A stretch of DNA of 34,775 bases from assembly GCA_002724675.1 (NCBI GenBank), contig PBPL01000063.1, positions 1-34,775 on the forward strand, read 5' to 3'. A program made the translations under genes and the position numbers. The stretch comes from Deltaproteobacteria bacterium. Its GTDB lineage: Bacteria > Myxococcota_A > UBA796 > UBA9615. This document shows positions 1 to 7,234 of the stretch, in pieces. Under the pieces are notes generated by a model. It did no database searches, had not been told where the DNA came from, and saw nothing but the letters and a program-made list of their open reading frames with translations. Position 1 is the first letter of the stretch; the number at the start of each line of letters is the position of its first letter.

Positions 1-981
1 GGCTCGAACACCGAGAACATCCTTCGGTCCACTGGGTGCAATCTGCTGGTGACTAGCAGTCGGTTCGTGCCACGCATCGATGTGCAGGCGGAGGCCTCTG
101 TCGAGTGGACTCCTGAGGCTCGTCAGAAGATGGAGCGAGTCCCGTCTTTCGTGAAGGGCGTAGCAACCACCGCGATCTTGCGTTGGGCCGTTGAGCGAGG
201 GCACTCAGTGATTACGCCCAGTGTCATCAACACGGCCATGGGCGACCTGCTGCCGGCGGGTGCAGCTCAGGCTATGGGCTACGTGGCAGAAGAGGTGGCC
301 AAAGAGCGGGACAACCTGGAGGCAGGCAACACCTATATCTGCCCCGGCTGTGGCTACGCAGCACGTGACTATCAGCCTGTAGCCTGTCCAGTCTGCAAGC
401 TGGAGGGAGCGAGCTTCGATCGTATTGACCGGGAGGTCTTGCAGCAGATCGGCAACCTAGATGGGGGCGATCTGGAAGACGAGGAGACCTTTGATGGTCT
501 CGTCCTTCGATGGTCTCGCGAAGCCAAGAAGCAGGTTCGTCTTGTGCCTGCGGGCTATGAGCGGAGGCGATGCCGCGCGCGGATCGAGAAAACGGCTCGG
601 GTTCGCGGACTGACCACCATCACGGGTGACTTTGCCCTCGAAGTGATCAAGCAGGACATTGCGGAGACGTCCTACCTGTCGGATCGAGGCGAGCGCCTTG
701 ATGTGGAGCTTCGGCCTGAAGACAAAGAAGAAGACACGACGCCGGTGGCACGTGAGGGCTCCGACCTCCTGTGGACAGCCGCAGCGTGGGCTCGGATTCT
801 GCGGGTCCCTGAGGGCTTCATGCGAGATAGCACTCGGCAGAGGGTTGAAGAGGTCGCGCAGGGGCGAGAGACGAACGAGATCAATCTCGAGCTCTGTGAG
901 GCCGGCATCGCTGAGGGACGGAAGCTGATGGCTGAGATGCTGGCCAATTACACGTCCAAGGACAGCAGCCCATCTGCCTGA
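1..981 (+). CDS. Universal stress protein tail fused to PCP_red-like domains and a zinc ribbon (5' end outside window)
   Basis: The reading frame is open from base 1, so the gene begins upstream; the GTG at 49 is only an internal codon. The first 25 or so residues, including GSNTENILRSTGCNLLVTSS, match the end of a universal stress protein (USP) domain, where a G-S/T motif leads into a last beta strand. Next comes a PCP_red-like segment starting WTPEARQKMERVPSFVKG, as found at the C-terminus of the BchB/ChlB subunit of dark protochlorophyllide reductase. A zinc ribbon follows with CPGC and CPVC pairs. Two weaker PCP_red-like copies come after it, starting near LRWSREAKKQVR and LLWTAAAWARIL. 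The protein is probably cytoplasmic. The function is unknown; a regulatory or cofactor-handling role near the oxidase is inference. The same domain recurs in the radical SAM gene at 9327-10718. Domain calls are from motif reading only. Confidence 0.7.
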   Translation, partial: GSNTENILRSTGCNLLVTSSRFVPRIDVQAEASVEWTPEARQKMERVPSFVKGVATTAILRWAVERGHSVITPSVINTAMGDLLPAGAAQAMGYVAEEVAKERDNLEAGNTYICPGCGYAARDYQPVACPVCKLEGASFDRIDREVLQQIGNLDGGDLEDEETFDGLVLRWSREAKKQVRLVPAGYERRRCRARIEKTARVRGLTTITGDFALEVIKQDIAETSYLSDRGERLDVELRPEDKEEDTTPVAREGSDLLWTAAAWARILRVPEGFMRDSTRQRVEEVAQGRETNEINLELCEAGIAEGRKLMAEMLANYTSKDSSPSA

Positions 982-1095
982 CGGCCGCAGACGCTGATCT
1001 TATTTACGTACGGAGCCTTCGGTCACCACAAGACCGTAGCGCTAGGGCCTAAGCCGACCTCACGATGCTCGCCTGCGTCTGAAACGCAAACTCAA

Positions 1096-1117
1096 ACGGC
1101 AAGCTGTTGTCTGCCGT
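1096..1117 (-). terminator. Possible terminator of the cox operon
   Basis: ACGGCA and TGCCGT form a 6-bp stem with a 10-nt loop. It lies about 43 nt past the stop of the cytochrome c gene on the minus strand. On that strand the stem is followed by a T-rich stretch (TTTGAGTTTG). It could also serve the convergent gene ending at 981. The stem is short and the loop long, so this is a weak call. Confidence 0.3.
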
Positions 1118-1159
1118 AGGTGTATTGCTTCTCGTAGGGCGCTAGACGAGCCTAGGAGG

Positions 1160-2344
1160 CTATTCCTGCGGCTCTTCGGAGCCCGCACCAGGCTCAGAGC
1201 CCTCAGAGCCCTCAGCGCCTTCCTCGGCTTCGGCAGTGGGCGCCACAAACTCCGGCTGGGTCATGAGCGTCTTACGGAGTGCCTGGGCAGCTTTGTCGTC
1301 CAGCTGCATCAGAGAGTGGACGTAGTGGGCCATGGCGTAGAGGTCGTCGTTGCCCTTGAGCTTGTCGTTGCTGGGGATCGTGTTGTACCAGCTGGGCATC
1401 GCCGTACCACTGATACCGGCTCCCAGGACCACGAACAACTCTTCGGGCGTGGCTGCGGCTCGCACCTTGGAGAAGGTGAAGTCAGGCGGCAGGATGAGTG
1501 CGTCGTGTTCCACCATCTTGGTGACCGTCTTGGGGCCATGGTGTCCATGGCCATGACCGTCGCCGTGGGCTTCGTCATGGGCCGGCTCCACCTTTTCCTT
1601 CACCTCCCAGGCGACCTTGTAGGACTTGGATCGCTTGGGCTCGGGGAAGTACAGGTCGTCACGGAAATCGACGATGGGCTGGTTACCTACCTCGAGCGAC
1701 GCCTCATAGATCTCCATGCGGGTGGCGTAGGCGGGATGGCACTGATGGCACTGGGCAAAAGCGTGATAGATCGCTTTTCCACGAGCGATAGCCTCGGGCT
1801 TCTTGCCCGCCCAGGGGTCCGCTGGTGCTACGACGGTCTCGCCAATCTCGCCGAACTCAAGATCCAGCCAGCCCTCACCCTTGGGGGAGAAGGTCTTGAT
1901 GTACTGCATGATGGCGTAGAGCTCCTTGTCGGGAACGTCCCACTCCAGCATGGCCGTTCCGTGGAGGCCATTCTTGACCAGGTCCCAGAGGTTCTGATCC
2001 GGCGGAAGGCCTTCTGCTACACCGGAGAACTTGTAGGTCGTGATGCGGAAATCACGGGGAGCCGGTCGGAGGCCCCAGGATGCGGGGCCTCGCCCATCGC
2101 CCTTGCTCCCGTGACATGCATAGCAGTAGTTGGTGTAGGCCTCCATGCCCTGGTTGAGGACGTCTGCAGGGACGGTCAGCGGGTTCTTTTGGGTAAGAGT
2201 CGCGCTCCCATCCGCACCGAGAGCGAGTTCGGCGCCACCCACGAACGTCATTGGCTCGCTGAAGTGGGGCAGGGGTTCATCCTGGCAGCCTCCAAGGAGG
2301 AAGGAGCAGGAGAGGGCAATCAGCACAAAGCGGTGACCGGACAT
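1160..2344 (-). CDS. Cytochrome c lipoprotein with two CxxCH sites, oxidase-associated
   Basis: This 394-residue protein is the last gene of the oxidase operon. The ATG at 2344 is chosen because it directly precedes a lipoprotein signal ending LLGGCQ and leaves 14 nt after the subunit III stop; the longer open frame reaching 2665 runs over that upstream gene. The first cytochrome domain carries CYACH (followed by GSKGDGRG) and a possible distal Met in GTAMLEW. The second carries CHQCH and GTAMPSW. A His/Asp/Gly-rich linker (AHGDGHGHGHHGP) sits inside the second half, and the tail is acidic (many Glu). Expected role: a membrane-anchored electron donor to the CuA site of the oxidase, on the periplasmic side. 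The exact partner is inferred from gene position. Confidence 0.85.
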   Translation of the reverse strand: MSGHRFVLIALSCSFLLGGCQDEPLPHFSEPMTFVGGAELALGADGSATLTQKNPLTVPADVLNQGMEAYTNYCYACHGSKGDGRGPASWGLRPAPRDFRITTYKFSGVAEGLPPDQNLWDLVKNGLHGTAMLEWDVPDKELYAIMQYIKTFSPKGEGWLDLEFGEIGETVVAPADPWAGKKPEAIARGKAIYHAFAQCHQCHPAYATRMEIYEASLEVGNQPIVDFRDDLYFPEPKRSKSYKVAWEVKEKVEPAHDEAHGDGHGHGHHGPKTVTKMVEHDALILPPDFTFSKVRAAATPEELFVVLGAGISGTAMPSWYNTIPSNDKLKGNDDLYAMAHYVHSLMQLDDKAAQALRKTLMTQPEFVAPTAEAEEGAEGSEGSEPGAGSEEPQE

Positions 2345-2358
2345 GGACAACCTCGGGG

Positions 2359-2973
2359 TCACAGGACGTAGACCGTTACGAACATCACAATCCAGACGAT
2401 GTCCACGAAATGCCAGAACATGGCCGTGAGTCGTACCGGACTGTGGTCGCGGGGGGTGTAGGTGCTCTGCAGCGAGCGAGGGACCAGCCACAGCAGAAAG
2501 CCGAGGCCGACCAGCACGTGCAGGGCGTGGAAGGAAGTAAGCAGGTAGAAGACCGAACCGTATCGTCCCGATGCCGTGACGAACCCTTCGGTCCAGAGGG
2601 AATGCCACACAATGCCCTGCAGGACCAGAAACACGGCGCCTAGGCTCAGGGCTGTCATTAGCCACGGGAACAGAGGCTTATTGGCCCGGACGGCGCGGAG
2701 CCCTCCCTGTAGAGCGATGCTACTCAAGAGAAGGACCACTGTGTTTGCCGCGGGGAGCATCAGTGGAAGGCGGGCGTAACCGTCGGGTGGCCAGACTGGC
2801 GAGTCAACGCGGAGTAGGCCATACGAGAAGAACAGCGCGGCAAACATCACCGTCCACGAGCCCAGGAAGATCACCATGCCTACCCAGGCGGTGTTCGCCT
2901 CTCGGACACCCGGATCAATCCGAACCAGTCGGCCGCCACCTTCGGGCGACACCATGACGCTCGCCATGGACAA
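2359..2973 (-). CDS. Cytochrome c oxidase subunit III-like protein (second copy in operon)
   Basis: A 204-residue membrane protein with five predicted helices, the size of bacterial subunit III forms that lack the first two helices. The C-terminal signature is clear: SFHALHVLVGLGFLLWLV, then MFWHFVDIVWIVMFVTVYVL, as in CoxC/CtaE. The first helix reads FLGSWTVMFAALFFSY, so the acidic residue usually found in the SE-FF motif is absent. The gene starts 2 nt after the subunit I stop and is followed 14 nt later by the cytochrome c lipoprotein, so translation is likely coupled. A full subunit III is encoded at 6318-7043, so this is either a second structural subunit or a derived accessory one. Confidence 0.85.
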   Translation of the reverse strand: MSMASVMVSPEGGGRLVRIDPGVREANTAWVGMVIFLGSWTVMFAALFFSYGLLRVDSPVWPPDGYARLPLMLPAANTVVLLLSSIALQGGLRAVRANKPLFPWLMTALSLGAVFLVLQGIVWHSLWTEGFVTASGRYGSVFYLLTSFHALHVLVGLGFLLWLVPRSLQSTYTPRDHSPVRLTAMFWHFVDIVWIVMFVTVYVL

Positions 2974-2975
2974 GA

Positions 2976-4817
2976 TCAGCCTCCCGCGACTTCCGCTGCC
3001 GGCTCGTCGCTGGCCGCCGCATCGCCATCCGCTGCGCCATCGGCAGAGTCACCGCCCGCAGGTGCGGCGCCGGAGTCCGCTCCACCCGTGCCAGCAGGCT
3101 GGCTCGGAAGCTCTTCCGTCTGGCTAATCCAGTCGCGGCCTAGGGTGCGACGGACCTCTGGGTTTGCGTACTCGTGGGGGCCTCGGAGCACCGTTGGGAT
3201 CGTGGTGAAGTTGTGCACTGGGGGCGGTGAGGAGAGTTCCCATTCCAGGGTACCGACCTCCCACGGGTTGTTGCCGCAAGTCCTCTTGCTGAACACACCT
3301 TCCATGAAGTTCCAGACGAACAGCAACTGACTGATGCCGAGAGCAAAGGCCGCGTAGGTCGTCAGAAGGTTGAGCTCCGTCAAGTGCTCTAAGAAGGTGT
3401 ACTCAAAGGGGTTCCAGAGGCGTCGGTTCTGCCCGGAGAAGCCCACCACCATCTGACCACCGAAGAGCAGTGTGATGAAGATGATGGATAGCCAGGCGTG
3501 GATCTTGCCGATAGCCTCGTTCATCTGGCAGCCGTAGAACTTCGGGAACCAGAAGTAGATGGCGCCCATCGTGGCGAGGAAGGCGGCCGCTGCCATCGTG
3601 TAGTGGAAGTGACCCACGACGAACATGGTGTCGTGCAGGTAGATGTCGGTGGAGATTGTTCCCAGGAAGATTCCTGTCAGTCCACCGAGGCCGAACACGA
3701 AGACCATCCCCAGGGTGAAAATCATGGGGGTCGTCAGCCGGATGGAGCCCTTCCACATGGTGTGGAGCCAGTTCAGGAAGAGCAGCTCAGCAGGCACGCT
3801 GATGATGAGCGTCAGGAGCATGAAGCTCTGACCCAGCAGCGGGTTCATGCCGGTGAGGAACATGTGGTGGCCATACACAATGGCGCTCAGTACCGTTACC
3901 GCACACATGGCCCAGACCTGGCCCTTGTACCAATAGGCAGGCTTTCGAGAGAAGTAGGAGAGGAGGTCGCCCGCAAAGCCCCAGGCCGGAAGGATCAGGA
4001 TGTAGACCTCCGGGTGCCCAAAGATCCAGAAGAGGTGCTGGAAGAGGATGGGATCGCCAGGGCCATTGGCGCCGGCGATGAAGAACTCGGTGCCGAAGTG
4101 CCGGTCCATGATGAGCATGATCGCGGCTGCGGCCAGCACGGGGACAAACAGCACATTGAGGATGGCGGTCAGCCACTGTCCCCAGATTGTCAGCGGCATG
4201 CGCATGTAGGTCATGCCTGGAGCCCGCAGCCGCATCACGGTGGTGACGTAGTTCACGCCCCCCATGATGGTTGCCGACCCTGTAAAGAAGATGGCGAGAA
4301 CCATGAAGGTCTGACCAAGACCTGGTGTACCTATTTGAGTGGACAGGGGCGGATAGGTGGTCCAGCCGGCTGCTGCCGTTCCCATGGGAACGAAGAACGA
4401 GGCCAGTACACACAGCAGTGCAATGACGAACGTCCAGAAGGACAGCATGTTGAGCGTTGGAAAGGCCATGTCGCGAGCACCGATGGCCAGCGGAATGCAC
4501 AGGTTCCCGAACGAGCCAATCATCATGGGCGTGATCGCGAAGAAGATCATGATCAGGCCGTGGCTCGTGAAGATGCCGTTGTATGTGGACGGCCCGATGA
4601 CCCCGTTGGAGTGGGGGAGGATCAGGTCGCCAATGACGGGAACCGCCTCACCCGGGAAGCCCCAGGCCCAGCGGATCAGCATGCCCAGCCCGCCTCCAAT
4701 GGCCAAGAAGAGCAACCCGGCCCACAGGAACTGACGGGCGATGACCTTGTGGTCTGTCGAGAAGACGTACTTCTTGATGAAGGTGGTCGGCGGTGAATGG
4801 ATCGGTTGGAGGTCCAT
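2976..4817 (-). CDS. ctaD: Cytochrome c oxidase subunit I, without the K-pathway lysine
   Basis: A 613-residue catalytic subunit of a heme-copper oxygen reductase, reducing O2 to water and pumping protons. ATG at 4817 (MDLQPIHSPP) is preferred over the TTG at 4835 because it follows the ctaC stop by 2 nt. Ligands are present: His in YNGIFTSHGLIMIFF, the cross-link motif GHPEVY, GHHMF for CuB, and VGHFHYTM for hemes a3 and a. D-pathway residues are kept (ARDMAFP, Asn in SFGN and TLNML, Glu in HPEVY). A gapless reading from HHMF shows SVPAELLFLNWL where A-type enzymes have IPTGVKVFNWL, so the K-pathway Lys is Leu and the nearby Thr is Ala. The C-terminus has an extra Ala/Gly/Asp-rich low-complexity tail of about 50 residues. 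Confidence 0.95.
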   Translation of the reverse strand: MDLQPIHSPPTTFIKKYVFSTDHKVIARQFLWAGLLFLAIGGGLGMLIRWAWGFPGEAVPVIGDLILPHSNGVIGPSTYNGIFTSHGLIMIFFAITPMMIGSFGNLCIPLAIGARDMAFPTLNMLSFWTFVIALLCVLASFFVPMGTAAAGWTTYPPLSTQIGTPGLGQTFMVLAIFFTGSATIMGGVNYVTTVMRLRAPGMTYMRMPLTIWGQWLTAILNVLFVPVLAAAAIMLIMDRHFGTEFFIAGANGPGDPILFQHLFWIFGHPEVYILILPAWGFAGDLLSYFSRKPAYWYKGQVWAMCAVTVLSAIVYGHHMFLTGMNPLLGQSFMLLTLIISVPAELLFLNWLHTMWKGSIRLTTPMIFTLGMVFVFGLGGLTGIFLGTISTDIYLHDTMFVVGHFHYTMAAAAFLATMGAIYFWFPKFYGCQMNEAIGKIHAWLSIIFITLLFGGQMVVGFSGQNRRLWNPFEYTFLEHLTELNLLTTYAAFALGISQLLFVWNFMEGVFSKRTCGNNPWEVGTLEWELSSPPPVHNFTTIPTVLRGPHEYANPEVRRTLGRDWISQTEELPSQPAGTGGADSGAAPAGGDSADGAADGDAAASDEPAAEVAGG

Positions 4818-4819
4818 GA

Positions 4820-5722
4820 CTAGATGCTCTCCCAAGACCAGCCCCAGTGGCTGTCGAGGTCTTCTTTGTCGTATGCACGGGAGTTCAACTGCGAGGCGTG
4901 GCCTGCCCAGGCCTCATAGTCTTCCTTGCTCAGTACTGTCAGCGTGCCCCTCATCTTGTAGTGATGGGAACCGCAGTGCTGCGCACAGGCGATTTCGAAC
5001 TCTTGCGGCGTTGTCAGCCCCTGCTCCTTGAACTTCTCGGATGAGGCCTGGATCCACATGTGATTGACCATCCCGGGGGTGGCGTCCTGCTTGGCCCGGA
5101 AGTTGGGCAGGTAGAAGCTGTGGATCACATCGGTGGATGCGACCTGGAAGTACACAGGGGTGTCCATCGGAATACGGATGTCGTTGAGGGTGACGATGTC
5201 GTCACAGGTCTCGTCGCCCTTGACGCAGAACTTTCCGTCCGGTCCGGGATAACGAGCGTCCCAAGCCCACTGATGGGCATTAATCTCAATCTTGATCCCC
5301 GAGTTGGCTTCCTCCCAGTCCCAGAAGGCCTCGTTGAGGTCTTTCACGGAGTGATAGAAGAGGTTGCCATCCACCACGAAGAAGATCGCCGCCGAGATGC
5401 CGAGAGCCATCACGACCGAGTGCTTCGAGTTGCCATGGTCATATTCGGCTTCATGGTTCTGGTTGTGGGCGAGGCAGGCCCAGACCATCCAGATGCACAT
5501 GATGACGAACAGGATGATGCAGAAGACGGCCGTGATGTTGATCAGCCAATCGATCCGCTCACCGTAGAGGGAAACGTCCCGCGGGTAGCTCGGGAACCAC
5601 CTTGACCCTCCATCCTTGTAGTTGTCGCCGCCCCGTTCAGGCAAGACGTCTGCCAGGGCAAGCGTTGAGACCAGGGAGCAGAACAGTCCCGTCGTCCACG
5701 CAGTCCACCGCTTCAAGTTCAT
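4820..5722 (-). CDS. ctaC: Cytochrome c oxidase subunit II (CuA)
   Basis: A 300-residue subunit that receives electrons from cytochrome c at the binuclear CuA centre. It has an N-terminal signal peptide (ending near LALADVLPE), two membrane helices (roughly residues 60-85 and 105-125) and a periplasmic cupredoxin domain. The CuA site is ACAQHCGSHHYKM, giving both Cys, the His and the Met; the usual CSEICG glutamate is Gln, as in ba3-type enzymes. The other CuA His is in DVIHSFYLPNF. At the start of helix 2 the sequence is NSKHSVVMALG, where mitochondrial-type enzymes have VETIWTILP, so the K-pathway entrance Glu also appears lost. An AGGAG lies 9 nt before the ATG. No fused cytochrome c domain is present; a separate lipoprotein cytochrome is encoded at 1160-2344. 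Confidence 0.93.
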   Translation of the reverse strand: MNLKRWTAWTTGLFCSLVSTLALADVLPERGGDNYKDGGSRWFPSYPRDVSLYGERIDWLINITAVFCIILFVIMCIWMVWACLAHNQNHEAEYDHGNSKHSVVMALGISAAIFFVVDGNLFYHSVKDLNEAFWDWEEANSGIKIEINAHQWAWDARYPGPDGKFCVKGDETCDDIVTLNDIRIPMDTPVYFQVASTDVIHSFYLPNFRAKQDATPGMVNHMWIQASSEKFKEQGLTTPQEFEIACAQHCGSHHYKMRGTLTVLSKEDYEAWAGHASQLNSRAYDKEDLDSHWGWSWESI

Positions 5723-5748
5723 TTCGAGAGTCTCCTGGGAGCCGGTCG

Positions 5749-6015
5749 CTACTGGTCTTCGAGACGGGCTTGATGGAGGACGACTGCGACGGTCGCGACC
5801 ACCCCAAAGGGCAGCAGGATCATCGAGCCGAGAATGACGAAGAAGGCTATGCCTCCGCCCTCACCGCCGGCGCAGGACGGACAGGCAAAAGCAATGCTCG
5901 GCAGCAGGAACGCTCCGAGACACACAAGGGCGGAATACCACCCAATGGCCCGTGCTGGAACACAGGACCAGTTCAGGCCAACGGGGCCTTTGCGATTGGT
6001 TGAAACGAAATTCAC
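5749..6015 (-). CDS. Small membrane protein with a CPSC motif, in the cox operon
   Basis: An 88-residue protein if translated from the GTG at 6015, whose GTGA overlaps the stop of the subunit IV gene by 4 nt; the frame is open further upstream to 6039. It has a helix or signal-like segment (YSALVCLGAFLLPSIAFA), then CPSCAGGEGGG, then a second helix (IAFFVILGSMILLPFGVV). A Cys pair just after a possible cleavage site would face the periplasm. I do not recognise a named family. Its position between subunits IV and II suggests an assembly or small structural role for the oxidase, possibly in copper or thiol handling; that is inference. Confidence 0.7.
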   Translation of the reverse strand: MNFVSTNRKGPVGLNWSCVPARAIGWYSALVCLGAFLLPSIAFACPSCAGGEGGGIAFFVILGSMILLPFGVVATVAVVLHQARLEDQ

Positions 6016-6305
6016 GCGACATTCCGTAGCAACCGCCAACTGGCCTCGACGATCAAGACCAGCGCGTAGAACATGGGAATCATCATCGGAATAGCGACCG
6101 TGAGCTTCAGCTCGGTCGTCTCCGAAGACAGGTGCATGTAGAAGAGTCCCACTAGGGCTGCCTTCACCAGGGCCAGGAGCACTAGCGCTGAGATGAGGAG
6201 CCCCTTGGTGATGCCGGGGATGTAGACAACCCCGACCTCAAGCACAGTGAGGACGAAGAGCATGACGAAGATCTGCCAGTAGAGCTTGCGGTGGTCGTGT
6301 GCCAT
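6012..6305 (-). CDS. Cytochrome c oxidase subunit IV (COX4_pro type)
   Basis: A 97-residue protein with three membrane helices: YWQIFVMLFVLTVLEVGVVY, GLLISALVLLALVKAALVG and LTVAIPMMIPMFYALVLIVE. The spacing and the LVKAALVGLFYMHL segment are typical of prokaryotic subunit IV of caa3/bo3-type oxidases, which stabilises subunits I and III. It starts with ATG after a GGAGG 5 nt away and lies 12 nt after the subunit III stop, overlapping the next small gene by 4 nt. Confidence 0.9.
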   Translation of the reverse strand: MAHDHRKLYWQIFVMLFVLTVLEVGVVYIPGITKGLLISALVLLALVKAALVGLFYMHLSSETTELKLTVAIPMMIPMFYALVLIVEASWRLLRNVA

Positions 6306-6317
6306 CTGCGCCTCCGA

Positions 6318-7043
6318 TTACTCGGGGATGAGGTAGACGAAGGTGAAGACGAGAATCCAGACCAAGTCCACGAAGTGCCAGAAGAGGCCGCAGATCTCGA
6401 TGTGGTTTGTGTTGCCGTCGTCGTACTTGCCCATGTACGTCCGAATGAAGATCACGATTAGGTAGCCGACCCCCGTGAGAACGTGCATGCCGTGGAAAGC
6501 AGTGATCATGTAGAAGGTGCTGCCGTACGCGGAATACTCGCTTCCGCCCAGGGTTCCGAAGAAGAGACCTTCGTCGGTCAGCCCCATGGCCAGCCACGCG
6601 CCCCAGTCGGCGTGGAAATTAGCCACCAAGCTCCCGAGCAACTCGAAGCCGAAGTACTCCTTGTACTGTCCGCAGAGGAACAAGAAGCCGCCGAAAATGG
6701 TCAGGCCCAGGTACTTCAGGGTCTCTTGCTTGTTCCGCTCGGTCGCAGCCTGGAAAGCGAGGACCATCGTGACGCTCGAGCAAATCAGCAGGAATGTCAG
6801 GCAGGCGGTGAAGTTGATGCCAAGCTCAGGCAGTCCCTCGGGGATCCAAGGCTTGGTTCCTCCACGGGCGATTGCATAACCCAGCAGAAAGCCCGCAAAC
6901 GTCAGCGCATCGGAAAGCAGGAAAACCCACATTCCCAGCTTTCCGCCCGTGGCTTGACCATAGTGGGGGTCAACCGGGTAGTCCTCTTGGCGAGGCGCAT
7001 GATGGTGATGGTGGTCGTGAGCCGCCGCGGCTTCAGCACTCAT
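6318..7043 (-). CDS. ctaE: Cytochrome c oxidase subunit III
   Basis: A 241-residue protein, first gene of the oxidase operon. After a His-rich N-terminus (HDHHHHHAP) there are five helices: LGMWVFLLSDALTFAGFLLG, FTACLTFLLICSSVTMVLAF, YLGLTIFGGFLFLCGQY, STFYMITAFHGMHVLTGVGY and GLFWHFVDLVWILVFTFVYL. The FHGMHV and FWHFVD motifs identify the family. An extra loop of about 30 residues between helices 3 and 4 (ending GLFFGTLGGSEYSAYG) is longer than usual. A GGAG lies about 10 nt before the ATG. It precedes subunit IV by 12 nt and probably starts the operon transcript, with the promoter in 7044-7234. Confidence 0.92.
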   Translation of the reverse strand: MSAEAAAAHDHHHHHAPRQEDYPVDPHYGQATGGKLGMWVFLLSDALTFAGFLLGYAIARGGTKPWIPEGLPELGINFTACLTFLLICSSVTMVLAFQAATERNKQETLKYLGLTIFGGFLFLCGQYKEYFGFELLGSLVANFHADWGAWLAMGLTDEGLFFGTLGGSEYSAYGSTFYMITAFHGMHVLTGVGYLIVIFIRTYMGKYDDGNTNHIEICGLFWHFVDLVWILVFTFVYLIPE

Positions 7044-7193
7044 GGGCGTCTTGCTCCGTCTGATGCGTCAAGAGACGACCTTTGTCGCCTGCATCTGGCT
7101 TTGGTCAATAGCACGGCCTGGAAGAGCCGGTCAAGGTGGCCCGCGGGAGCCCAAAACGCGGACGGGGGCGAGGTTTCACCTTGCATCTCAGTT

Positions 7194-7203
7194 ACCTGCA
7201 GGT
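7194..7203. promoter_or_regulatory. Ten-base palindrome in the cox/sco divergent region
   Basis: ACCTGCAGGT is a perfect palindrome in the 191-nt gap between ctaE (minus) and the Sco gene (plus). It lies 31 nt before the Sco start codon, where an operator or activator site could sit. I see no convincing -35/-10 pair here. A 10-base palindrome can occur by chance. Confidence 0.2.
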
Positions 7204-7234
7204 GTAGCGTCCGCCGCCAGCCAGTGGAGAAGAA

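Noticed and set aside
1316-2371. Long plus-strand frame opposite the cytochrome c gene
   Set aside because: Antisense to a gene with clear heme motifs; no start signal or domain of its own.
2345-2665. Upstream extension of the cytochrome c lipoprotein frame
   Set aside because: It overlaps the subunit III gene and precedes a clean lipoprotein signal starting at 2344.
3498-4796. Long plus-strand frame opposite ctaD
   Set aside because: It is the mirror of a well-supported oxidase subunit; its His/Glu/Gly-rich sequence resembles no domain.
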